In this document: positions 1 through 4,171 of the stretch, in pieces
How positions within the stretch are numbered: the stretch's first letter is position 1
Layout of the letters: every line of letters begins with the position of its first letter
From: an uncultured Acidimicrobiaceae bacterium
GTDB lineage: Bacteria > Actinomycetota > Acidimicrobiia > Acidimicrobiales > MedAcidi-G1
Assembly: GCA_913054115.1 (NCBI GenBank)
Contig: CAJXIS010000128.1
Coordinates: forward strand, 1-6,534
Direction of reading: 5' to 3'
Length of the DNA: 6,534 nt
The notes under the pieces: model-generated
What the model saw: the letters and a program-made list of their open reading frames with translations, nothing else
The model's database searches: none
Told to the model about the DNA's origin: nothing
Position numbers and translations under genes: made by a program

Positions 1-1099
1 CGTGCGGCACCGTCGGCCGTACCGCCCTCACATAGTGCCGACGAGTCGTAGCCACGCTCGAATGCCCCAACAAGTCAGCCACACATTCGAGATGCACACC
101 CGCATCCACCAACAAACTCCCCGCCGTACGACGCAGGTCATACAGGGTCAGGGGCGGCAGGCCGGCGGTCTCGCAGAGCTGCCTGAGAGCCCTCCTGAGG
201 TTCCTGTGACCCTGCGGGGTGCCCTTGGTGGACAGGAACACGAGGTCCCGCCAAGGACCCTCTGAGGGGCTTTGGCGGGACCGTCGATGAGCGCTCAGGG
301 ACTCCGCGACGAACGTCGGAGCGTCGAGTGAACGTGCACTGTTGTGCGTCTTCAACGCACCCAGGTACATGCCGTCTGGACCCTTGCGCAGGTAAGACCT
401 GACGTGGATGACAGCAGGTTCGACGTCGAGGTCGACGCACTGCCATGTCAATGCCAGAGCCTCTCCAGGCCGTAGTCCGACGCCGAGCATCACCGACCAC
501 AAGGCGTGCAGACGATCGCCCTCAGCGGCCTTGAGGAGCCGCTGAGCCTGTTCTGGTGACAGCACCGAACCAGCCCTGACAGGCGATGACGCTGGGCAGG
601 TGGAGAGTTGGGCGGGGTTCCAGTCGAGGCGTCGGTTGCGTTGCGCCCACCTGTACGCCTGAGCCAAGACGTTGCGTTGCATCGCCACGTAGCGGCTCGA
701 CAGCCTCTCGGACTGTCGAGCCAGGAACCGTTCGACGTCGTCCACACTCACGCCGAGAGCGAGACAGGCACCGAACTCTGCGTCGAGATGCCGTCCACAC
801 AGTGCGTACAACTCGACCGTCGAAACAGCCAACTGACCCGCCTCGAAACGGTGCCTGATCGACTCCTGCAGGTCTCCCAACAGGTCACCGACGGTGAGGT
901 CCTCGGCGGGGACCAGCGCCTCGGATGTCAACCCAGAGAGGAACAGCTCCGCGTCACTCCTCGTGCCAAACGTGCGTCGCAGCCTTCGCCGCCGCCCATC
1001 GACACCACGCGGCAACGAGGCCATCGCCACCCACCTGCGTCTCGACCTGTCATAGAAGATCGAACCGTCACCCAGACGTCGCGTCGTGCGCCGTGCCAT
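1..1099 (-). CDS. Tyrosine recombinase / phage-type integrase (C-terminus cut by window edge)
   Basis: The minus-strand frame is open from the ATG at 1099 to the left edge, 366 codons, with no internal stop. It cuts and rejoins DNA to integrate or excise a mobile element. The N-terminus (GDGSIFYDRSRRRWVA) resembles the arm-binding region of actinobacterial integrases. A core-binding helical domain follows at about residues 68-165, then the catalytic domain from about 180. Visible active-site residues are R210 (GLRPGEAL), K250 (ALKTHNSA), R323 (YDLRRTAGSLL), H346 (LLGHSS) and the nucleophile Y356 (TTRRHYV). The usual HxxR histidine is tyrosine (Y320), a tolerated variation in this family. A purine-rich ribosome-binding site lies 8 nt before the ATG. 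An internal ATG at 1024 would remove the N-terminal motif and is less likely. Only the last residues are missing. The gene starts 146 bases from tRNA-Pro and reads away from it, as usual for an element inserted at a tRNA. Confidence 0.93.
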   Translation of the reverse strand, partial: MARRTTRRLGDGSIFYDRSRRRWVAMASLPRGVDGRRRRLRRTFGTRSDAELFLSGLTSEALVPAEDLTVGDLLGDLQESIRHRFEAGQLAVSTVELYALCGRHLDAEFGACLALGVSVDDVERFLARQSERLSSRYVAMQRNVLAQAYRWAQRNRRLDWNPAQLSTCPASSPVRAGSVLSPEQAQRLLKAAEGDRLHALWSVMLGVGLRPGEALALTWQCVDLDVEPAVIHVRSYLRKGPDGMYLGALKTHNSARSLDAPTFVAESLSAHRRSRQSPSEGPWRDLVFLSTKGTPQGHRNLRRALRQLCETAGLPPLTLYDLRRTAGSLLVDAGVHLECVADLLGHSSVATTRRHYVRAVRPTVPH

Positions 1100-1107
1100 C
1101 TCTTCCG

Positions 1108-1115
1108 TCCCTTCC
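1108..1115 (-). promoter_or_regulatory. Ribosome binding site of the integrase gene
   Basis: On the minus strand the sequence reads GGAAGGGA, 8 nt before the ATG at 1099. It supports that start over the internal ATG at 1024. Most chromosomal genes in this window lack such a site and look leaderless, so it also sets the integrase apart from its neighbours. Confidence 0.5.
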
Positions 1116-1157
1116 GACCTGTCGGCCTGGTAGCCACTTGCTCGCCACTCGGCCCTC

Positions 1158-1204
1158 CGAAGCGCAACCGGCTCAAAAGCCGCTTGACGCTTCGACTGGT
1201 CGAA
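1158..1204. repeat. Nested and overlapping inverted repeats between integrase and tRNA
   Basis: CGAAGCG (1158-1164) is the exact reverse complement of CGCTTCG (1188-1194). Inside it CGGCT (1169-1173) pairs with AGCCG (1178-1182) around a 4-nt loop. A second dyad, TTCGAC-TG-GTCGAA (1191-1204), shares bases with the outer repeat. Their place between the integrase start and the tRNA suggests integrase arm sites, an operator for the integrase or its excision factor, or a hairpin terminator. The sequence does not decide between these. Confidence 0.55.
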
Positions 1205-1244
1205 AAGAACCTCTGAACAGGGAAAACGCGATCGGGGCTGGGGC

Positions 1245-1318
1245 TACGATGTGGCGCAGTCAGGCAGCGCACCTGCTTTGGGAGCAGGGGGTCGGGAGTT
1301 CAAATCTCCCCATCCCGA
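1245..1318 (+). tRNA. tRNA-Pro(TGG), acceptor stem broken at positions 1-3; probable integration junction
   Basis: The tRNA body is intact. The D stem is GCGC/GCGC (1254-1257, 1267-1270) with GG in the loop. The anticodon stem CCTGC/GCAGG encloses the loop TTTGGGA with anticodon TGG at 1279-1281. The T arm is GGAG-type with loop TTCAAAT (1299-1305). The 3' acceptor strand is CATCCCG (1311-1317), then discriminator A at 1318, with no encoded CCA. The matching 5' strand should be CGGGATG but reads TACGATG: positions 4-7 pair, while 1-3 give T·G, A·C and C·C. A functional acceptor stem would not normally look like this. Since an integrase lies just upstream, the likeliest reading is that an inserted element replaced the 5' edge of the gene and left the host 3' portion here. 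A mutated pseudogene is the alternative. The anticodon identity is secure; function is doubtful. Confidence 0.8.
1245..1318. other. Candidate attachment-site junction (attL/attR) of an integrated element
   Basis: The call rests on the integrase reading away from this tRNA, the loss of tRNA complementarity exactly at the side facing the integrase, and the dyads between them. The host side would be to the right (small membrane protein onward) and the element to the left, beyond the window. The exact crossover cannot be placed because the other junction is not visible. The tRNA match reaches back to acceptor position 4, which is longer than the usual anticodon-loop-to-3'-end core, so either the element copies most of the tRNA or the crossover lies near its 5' end. 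Confidence 0.45.
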
Positions 1319-1360
1319 CGCGGTGTCGATCCGGCCCCACGGGTCCTACTGGGAACGACA

Positions 1361-1366
1361 GAGGAG
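1361..1366 (+). promoter_or_regulatory. Ribosome binding site of the small membrane protein gene
   Basis: GAGGAG lies 9 nt before the ATG at 1376 and fixes that start. It shows that this gene is translated from a leadered message, unlike the leaderless-looking genes further right. Confidence 0.7.
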
Positions 1367-1375
1367 ACAGCCAGC

Positions 1376-1696
1376 ATGAGCGACTTCAGGGAGAACGTCG
1401 ACAAGCTCAACGTCCGGGGGATCATCATGTCCTCGATGATGACCGCCTTCGGGCTGGTGGTGGCGCTGAGCTGGAAGGACACCATCAAGGCGCTGGTGGG
1501 CCGCATCATCCCGAGCGGCGCTGCGAACTCGCTACAGGGTCAGTTCATCACCGCGATCTCCGTGACCCTGCTGGTCATGGTCCTGGCCACCTCCCTCCTG
1601 CGGATCAACCGGCGTCTCGAGAAGCAGTGGGAGAAGGTGAGCGACCAGGTGAGCGACCAGATCGAACGGGTCACCGACCTCTTCGACCGCGACTGA
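1376..1696 (+). CDS. Small two-helix membrane protein, DUF5654-like
   Basis: This 106-residue protein has two hydrophobic segments, about residues 16-36 (IIMSSMMTAFGLVVALSW) and 57-77 (FITAISVTLLVMVLATSLL). Between them lies a short amphipathic stretch, and a charged, helical, coiled-coil-like tail follows (residues 80-106), rich in E, K, Q and R with a repeated VSDQ. The motif TAFGLVVALSWKDTIKAL resembles the small DUF5654 membrane family, whose function is unknown; this match is from memory. It probably sits in the cytoplasmic membrane with the charged tail in the cytoplasm. It lies 57 nt downstream of tRNA-Pro and converges with the Lrp-type gene, leaving 42 nt between the two stops. No function is assigned. 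Confidence 0.8.
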   Translation: MSDFRENVDKLNVRGIIMSSMMTAFGLVVALSWKDTIKALVGRIIPSGAANSLQGQFITAISVTLLVMVLATSLLRINRRLEKQWEKVSDQVSDQIERVTDLFDRD

Positions 1697-1738
1697 ACCC
1701 TCCCGTCGGACGGCGGTGCCCGACCGGACCCTCCCTGC

Positions 1739-2191
1739 TCAGGGGGCGGGCAGTGCCTGGCGGGGAAAGCCGGTGACGGTGCTGAGGACCACCCGGGTCG
1801 AGGTCTCCTCCACGCCGAGTCGTTCCTTGAAGCCTCGGAGGATGTCGTCCAGGTCGTCGATGGTCCGACACCGGAGCCGCACCTGGTAGTCGAAACGTCC
1901 GGTCAGGTGGACGGCGTCGACGACCTCCGGAAGGGCCAGCAGCTCGTCGTCGAGGCCGATGAACAGGACGGACGACGGGAGGCGCACGTCGACGAGTGCG
2001 TCGATGGGTCGGCCCACCGCCGTGGGGTCGAGTAGGGCCGTGAACCCCTCGATCACCCCGTCGTCGACGAGGCGACGGAGCCGTTGCGAGGTCGCCGAGA
2101 GGCTGAGGTTGGCCAGGTCGGACAGCTCGGTGACCGTCAGGCGACCGTCTCCGACGAGCGCCTGGATGATCTTTCGGTCAATTACATCCAT
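1739..2191 (-). CDS. Lrp/AsnC-family transcriptional regulator
   Basis: At 150 residues this has the normal length for the family. Residues 1-50 form the winged helix-turn-helix: MDVIDRKIIQALVGDGRL, then TVTELSDLANLSLSATSQRL as helix-turn-helix and RRLVDDGVIEGFTALLDP as wing and linker. Residues from about 65 form the RAM domain, which binds amino acids and drives oligomer assembly; it includes LPEVVDAVHLTGRFDYQVRL. The frame stays open for 183 codons upstream, but the ATG at 2191 begins exactly at the family N-terminus and lies 8 nt after a TAGAAT -10 box, so it is the start. It is divergent from the LysE-type exporter, and Lrp-type regulators often control such a neighbour in response to the exported amino acid. 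Which amino acid is bound cannot be read from the sequence. A dyad over the start suggests autoregulation. Confidence 0.92.
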   Translation of the reverse strand: MDVIDRKIIQALVGDGRLTVTELSDLANLSLSATSQRLRRLVDDGVIEGFTALLDPTAVGRPIDALVDVRLPSSVLFIGLDDELLALPEVVDAVHLTGRFDYQVRLRCRTIDDLDDILRGFKERLGVEETSTRVVLSTVTGFPRQALPAP

Positions 2192-2212
2192 GACGATAGA
2201 TTCTACTGTAAT
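2181..2212. promoter_or_regulatory. Candidate operator dyad over the Lrp-type gene start
   Basis: ATTACA (2181-2186) and TGTAAT (2207-2212) are exact reverse complements, 26 nt apart start to start, about two and a half helical turns. They flank the start codon (2189-2191) and the -10 box. Between them TAGA-T-TCTA (2197-2205) is a smaller palindrome of the A/T-rich, TAG...CTA-ended kind that Lrp proteins favour. This local AT-richness stands out in a GC-rich window. Binding here would block the regulator promoter and could affect the divergent exporter. Confidence 0.45.
2200..2205 (-). promoter_or_regulatory. -10 box TAGAAT of the Lrp-type gene, leaderless geometry
   Basis: TAGAAT on the minus strand ends 8 nt before the ATG at 2191, and no Shine-Dalgarno lies between. 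Transcription would begin at or next to the start codon. No convincing -35 box is seen. Confidence 0.55.
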
Positions 2213-2273
2213 ACACCACTCTGAGGCATGTTTTCCGCAGTTATTTCGTCTCGTCGCCCTCCAGACTGCGGTC

Positions 2274-2858
2274 ATGACACTCATCACCGGATTCCTCAGC
2301 GGCCTCGCACTCGTCGCCCCCGTCGGGCCCGTCACGCTCGCCCTGCTCGGCCTCGGCGCCGAACGCGGCCGTCGGGCGGCGTTGGCAGGCGCAGGAGGCG
2401 TGGTCTCGGCCGACCTGCTCCTCCTACCGGCCACCCTGCTGGCGGCCGACAGCATCGAGGGCCTCGACCCGTTCGTCTTCCGGCTGGTCGAGATCATCAT
2501 CGGAGTGGCACTCCTTGCGATGGCGGCATTCGGCCTGCTTCGGACCGACGCAGCACGACGGGCGGTGGCAGGCATCCGCCGGCCCGGCCGGACCCTCTTC
2601 GCCGTCGCCCTCTGCAACCCGATGGCGCTCGCCACCTGGGCCGGCCTCGTGCTGGCCCTCCCCGACTCCCTCCGCCAGAACGGCGGACTCGGGCCCTTCT
2701 TCGTCGGGATCCTCCTGGCCTCGGCGGTCTGGCACGGCATCCTCGCCCTCGCCGGAGACTGGTTCGGACCCCGGCTCGGCCGACGGGGACATCAGCGCCT
2801 GGTGCGTCTGTCGTCTGCCCTCCTCGCACTGGTCGGCACCGTCCTGCTCGTCGGCTGA
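2274..2858 (+). CDS. LysE/RhtB-family amino-acid exporter
   Basis: This 194-residue membrane protein has about six hydrophobic segments, near residues 2-27, 36-58, 65-92, 104-128, 138-160 and 172-193, the size and pattern of the LysE superfamily. The first helix carries LALVAPVGPVTLALL, the family's proline-glycine motif region, and CNPMALATWAG (about 110-120) matches the conserved NP...W region of the fourth helix. These proteins export amino acids or derivatives (lysine, arginine, homoserine, threonine or similar) through the cytoplasmic membrane by proton exchange; the substrate here is not determinable. It is divergent from an Lrp/AsnC-type regulator 82 nt away, which probably controls it. 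The ATG at 2274 starts at the family N-terminus. No ribosome-binding site is visible, but CAGACT (2262-2267) lies 6 nt upstream, so the message may be leaderless. Confidence 0.9.
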   Translation: MTLITGFLSGLALVAPVGPVTLALLGLGAERGRRAALAGAGGVVSADLLLLPATLLAADSIEGLDPFVFRLVEIIIGVALLAMAAFGLLRTDAARRAVAGIRRPGRTLFAVALCNPMALATWAGLVLALPDSLRQNGGLGPFFVGILLASAVWHGILALAGDWFGPRLGRRGHQRLVRLSSALLALVGTVLLVG

Positions 2859-2885
2859 CCCACGAGACGGCCGGCGACAAAAAGC

Positions 2886-2930
2886 GATCGACCCCCGGTG
2901 GCGGGTACCGGGGGCCGATCTGGGGTCGAT
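2886..2930 (+). terminator. Strong hairpin after the exporter gene, with a competing alternative fold
   Basis: CCCCCGGT (2892-2899) pairs with ACCGGGGG (2907-2914) around a 7-nt loop. GATCG (2886-2890) extends it by pairing with CGATC (2916-2920) across one mismatch. The same left arm can instead pair over 9 bp, 2887-2895 with 2922-2930 (ATCGACCCC/GGGGTCGAT). It starts 27 nt after the exporter stop, so termination is the simplest role. There is no T-tract, which is common in high-GC actinobacteria. Confidence 0.5.
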
Positions 2931-3140
2931 ACCGGGCGCCGCCGCGTCGGCGGGAGAGCGGCGGAGGCCCGTTGACGTACCGGCCCGTTCTGAGGGGCCC
3001 AACCGCCGGGATTCGCCAGGACGGGATCCGACGGACCGGACCCGTTGTCTGACCCGAACCTACTCTCCCGGCGGCGGTTTGTCCCGTGAAACTTCGCGGG
3101 GCCGCTCCGCCCCGACCTCTGCGGGTCGTCTGGCGACGCA

Positions 3141-3146
3141 TAGGCT
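3141..3146 (+). promoter_or_regulatory. -10 box TAGGCT of the histidine phosphatase gene, leaderless geometry
   Basis: TAGGCT ends 8 nt before the GTG at 3155, and no Shine-Dalgarno lies between. The spacing matches the boxes before the Lrp-type, gltX and TetR-type genes, and this supports GTG 3155 over the ATG at 3086. Confidence 0.5.
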
Positions 3147-3154
3147 CCGCCGCC

Positions 3155-3760
3155 GTGGAACTTCTCGTCATCCGACACGCACGGCCCGAAGCCGAGTCCC
3201 GCACGGACGGCGAGGGCGCCGATCCTCCCCTCTCCGAGCTCGGCCGGCGCCAGGCGCAGGTGACGGCCGACCTGCTCGCCGGAGATGGCGGAGTGCCCAT
3301 CGACCACATCGCCACCAGCACGATGCGCCGGGCGATCGAGACGGCCACCCCCCTGGCCCGACTGCTCGGCCTCGACCCCGAACACCTGGCCGGCCTCGAG
3401 GAATCCGACCGGCATCGGTCCGAATATGTCCCCGCAGAGGAGATGGACGAGAACCACGCCATCGTCCGCGAGTTCCTCGAGGACCGCGAGTCGGTGTTCG
3501 GCGGCGACTATCCGGCCTTCCGGCGACGGGTCACGGCTGCCTTCGACGGGATCGTGGAACGCAACCGGGGACGCACCGTCGCCGTGTACTGCCACGGCAT
3601 GGTGATGGGAGTCTTCCTCCAGACGATCCTCGGCCACGACGACCCGTTCCAGATCCTCCACGACTACTGCGGGATCCTGCGGGTGACCGCCTCGTCGAGC
3701 GGGATCCGCACGGTGCGCTGCGTCAACGAGACAGCCCACGTCCGCCACCTGCTGGTCTGA
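3155..3760 (+). CDS. Histidine phosphatase superfamily protein (phosphoglycerate mutase-like)
   Basis: This 201-residue protein begins ELLVIRHARPEAE, carrying the catalytic RH pair (R7, H8) of the branch 1 histidine phosphatases, with RHA in place of the usual RHG. Other expected elements follow: TSTMRRAIETATPLA (55-67) with the phosphate-binding arginine and the T-A motif, acidic residues LEESDRHRSEY (81-91), and the second catalytic histidine H147 in VYCHGMVMGVFL. H8 would form the phosphohistidine intermediate. The substrate is not clear: the family includes cofactor-dependent phosphoglycerate mutases, acid phosphatases and sugar-phosphate phosphatases. The length is closer to the small broad-specificity phosphatases than to true dPGM (about 230-250). 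An ATG at 3086 is in frame but adds 23 residues unlike the family, ahead of a fold that starts at the GTG. It appears to be transcribed alone. Confidence 0.88.
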   Translation: MELLVIRHARPEAESRTDGEGADPPLSELGRRQAQVTADLLAGDGGVPIDHIATSTMRRAIETATPLARLLGLDPEHLAGLEESDRHRSEYVPAEEMDENHAIVREFLEDRESVFGGDYPAFRRRVTAAFDGIVERNRGRTVAVYCHGMVMGVFLQTILGHDDPFQILHDYCGILRVTASSSGIRTVRCVNETAHVRHLLV

Positions 3761-3784
3761 GGGCCGACCTGCCGGAGGAGATCG

Positions 3785-3822
3785 CTGCCGAAAACCGGCA
3801 GCGCCGGTCCCTGCGGACCGGC
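3785..3822. terminator. Tandem hairpins between the phosphatase gene and tRNA-Glu
   Basis: CTGCCG (3785-3790) pairs with CGGCAG (3796-3801) around AAAAC. Directly after it GCCGGTCC (3803-3810) pairs with GGACCGGC (3815-3822) around CTGC. They lie between the plus-strand phosphatase stop (3760) and the minus-strand tRNA-Glu 3' end (3836), so they could end both converging transcripts. There is no T-tract on either strand. CTGCCGG at 3769-3775 can also pair with 3795-3801. Confidence 0.55.
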
Positions 3823-3835
3823 CCTGACCTGCGTG

Positions 3836-3908
3836 TACCCCGTACGGGATTCGAACCCGTGTTACCAGGTTGAGAACCTGGCGTCCTGGGCCTCTAGACG
3901 AACGGGGC
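3836..3908 (-). tRNA. tRNA-Glu(CTC)
   Basis: On the minus strand the acceptor GCCCCGT pairs with ACGGGGT (one G·T at the end), with discriminator A at 3836. The D arm carries GTCTAGAGGC as in bacterial tRNA-Glu. Anticodon stem CCAGG/CCTGG holds loop TTCTCAA with anticodon CTC at 3872-3874. The four-base variable loop TAAC and T arm ACGGG-TTCGAAT-CCCGT are canonical. CCA is not encoded. It reads GAG codons, fitting a GC-rich genome, and lies downstream of its likely synthetase gene gltX and of tRNA-Gln. Confidence 0.97.
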
Positions 3909-3917
3909 CAGTGACAT

Positions 3918-3951
3918 GCCCACGACCGATGTGACCATCGGGTCCGTGGGC
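3918..3951 (-). repeat. Long hairpin in the spacer between tRNA-Gln and tRNA-Glu
   Basis: GCCCACG (3918-3924) pairs with CGTGGGC (3945-3951), and inside it CCGATG (3926-3931) pairs with CATCGG (3936-3941) around a 4-nt loop. That gives 13 bp with one asymmetric internal loop. On the minus strand it lies about 10 nt before tRNA-Glu, so it would be in the leader of tRNA-Glu and could guide RNase processing or act as a partial terminator. Confidence 0.5.
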
Positions 3952-3958
3952 GGCGCTC

Positions 3959-3964
3959 AGTGTA
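3959..3964 (-). promoter_or_regulatory. Possible -10 box TACACT for tRNA-Glu
   Basis: TACACT on the minus strand lies about 50 nt upstream of tRNA-Glu. With the hairpin at 3969-3983 just before it, the two tRNAs may be separate transcription units. No clear -35 box is visible. Confidence 0.3.
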
Positions 3965-3968
3965 GCGA

Positions 3969-3983
3969 CGGCCCTTCGGGCCG
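3969..3983 (-). terminator. Short GC hairpin 3' of tRNA-Gln
   Basis: CGGCCC (3969-3974) pairs with GGGCCG (3978-3983) around three bases, 20 nt after the tRNA-Gln 3' end. The position fits a terminator or a 3' processing signal. There is no T-tract. Confidence 0.4.
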
Positions 3984-4002
3984 CCTCTCGCTCGCGAATT
4001 TG

Positions 4003-4074
4003 CTCGGGGGGAAGGACTTGAACCCTCAATGACTGGACCAGAACCAGCTGTGTTGCCAATTACACCACCCCCGA
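4003..4074 (-). tRNA. tRNA-Gln(CTG)
   Basis: On the minus strand the acceptor TCGGGGG pairs fully with CCCCCGA, with discriminator G at 4003. The D arm reads GTGTAATTGGCAACAC, typical of actinobacterial tRNA-Gln. Anticodon stem GCTGG/CCAGT holds loop TTCTGGT with anticodon CTG at 4039-4041. The T arm GAGGG-TTCAAGT-CCTTC pairs with one G·T. CCA is not encoded. It reads CAG codons. It lies between gltX and tRNA-Glu, and in most actinobacteria it is first charged with glutamate by GltX, then amidated by GatCAB. Confidence 0.96.
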
Positions 4075-4098
4075 AGGTGGACCCCGGAGGGCGGCGTC

Positions 4099-4104
4099 AG
4101 CGTA
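4099..4104 (-). promoter_or_regulatory. Possible -10 box TACGCT for tRNA-Gln
   Basis: TACGCT on the minus strand lies 24 nt before the tRNA-Gln 5' end, a spacing that would give a short leader for RNase P to remove. Upstream, between the gltX stop and this box, GGTCGCTCGAA occurs twice on the minus strand, with a weaker third copy. A standard -35 is not obvious. Confidence 0.35.
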
Positions 4105-4116
4105 ACGGCACCTGCC

Positions 4117-4162
4117 ATTCGAGCGACCTGCCCTTCGAGCGACCCCGATTCGAACGATCTGT
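4117..4162. repeat. Three short imperfect tandem repeats downstream of gltX
   Basis: The unit TTCGAGCGACC begins at 4118 and 4134, and a diverged copy TTCGAACGATC begins at 4149, giving a period of 15-16 bases. They fill the 97-nt gap between the gltX stop and tRNA-Gln, just upstream of the candidate tRNA-Gln -10 box on the minus strand. They may be a protein-binding array or simply a small tandem duplication. Confidence 0.4.
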
Positions 4163-4171
4163 GCCCGTCGT

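Larger units (their letters stand above)
2859..3154 (+). other. Non-coding stretch between exporter and histidine phosphatase genes
   Basis: About 296 bases without a gene I can support. It holds the hairpin pair at 2886-2930, a short direct repeat GGCCCGTT near 2970 and 2986, and a further hairpin CGGGGC/GCCCCG (3097-3102, 3109-3114). At its end is the -10 box at 3141. Open frames through it lack family-like sequence and show only the GC-driven openness seen on every strand here. No known riboswitch was recognised. Confidence 0.5.

Noticed and set aside
138..500. Minus-strand open frame inside the integrase region
   Set aside because: It is a shadow of the integrase in another frame; the integrase frame carries all catalytic motifs.
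1245..1250. TACGAT as a -10 promoter box
   Set aside because: It fits TAnnnT, but it lies inside the tRNA acceptor and no start codon follows at the right distance; the next gene starts 125 bases later with its own ribosome-binding site.
1703..1727. Possible bidirectional terminator between the small membrane protein and Lrp-type genes
   Set aside because: Only a 5-bp stem (1705-1709 with 1720-1724) with a 10-nt loop can be drawn; too weak to support.
2192..2740. Long N-terminal extension of the Lrp-type frame on the minus strand
   Set aside because: It lies antisense to the exporter, has arginine/alanine/proline-rich low-complexity content typical of shadow frames, and precedes a complete Lrp domain that starts at 2191.
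3086..3154. Alternative ATG start of the histidine phosphatase
   Set aside because: It adds 23 residues ahead of a fold that begins at the GTG, and the TAGGCT box would fall inside the coding region.
2515..3873. Long plus-strand open frame across exporter, spacer and phosphatase
   Set aside because: It is Arg/Pro/Ser-rich shadow coding produced by high GC, overlaps two well-supported genes in another frame, and runs into tRNA-Glu.
3862..4059. Open frame overlapping both tRNAs on the minus strand
   Set aside because: It is mostly tRNA sequence with no recognisable protein features.
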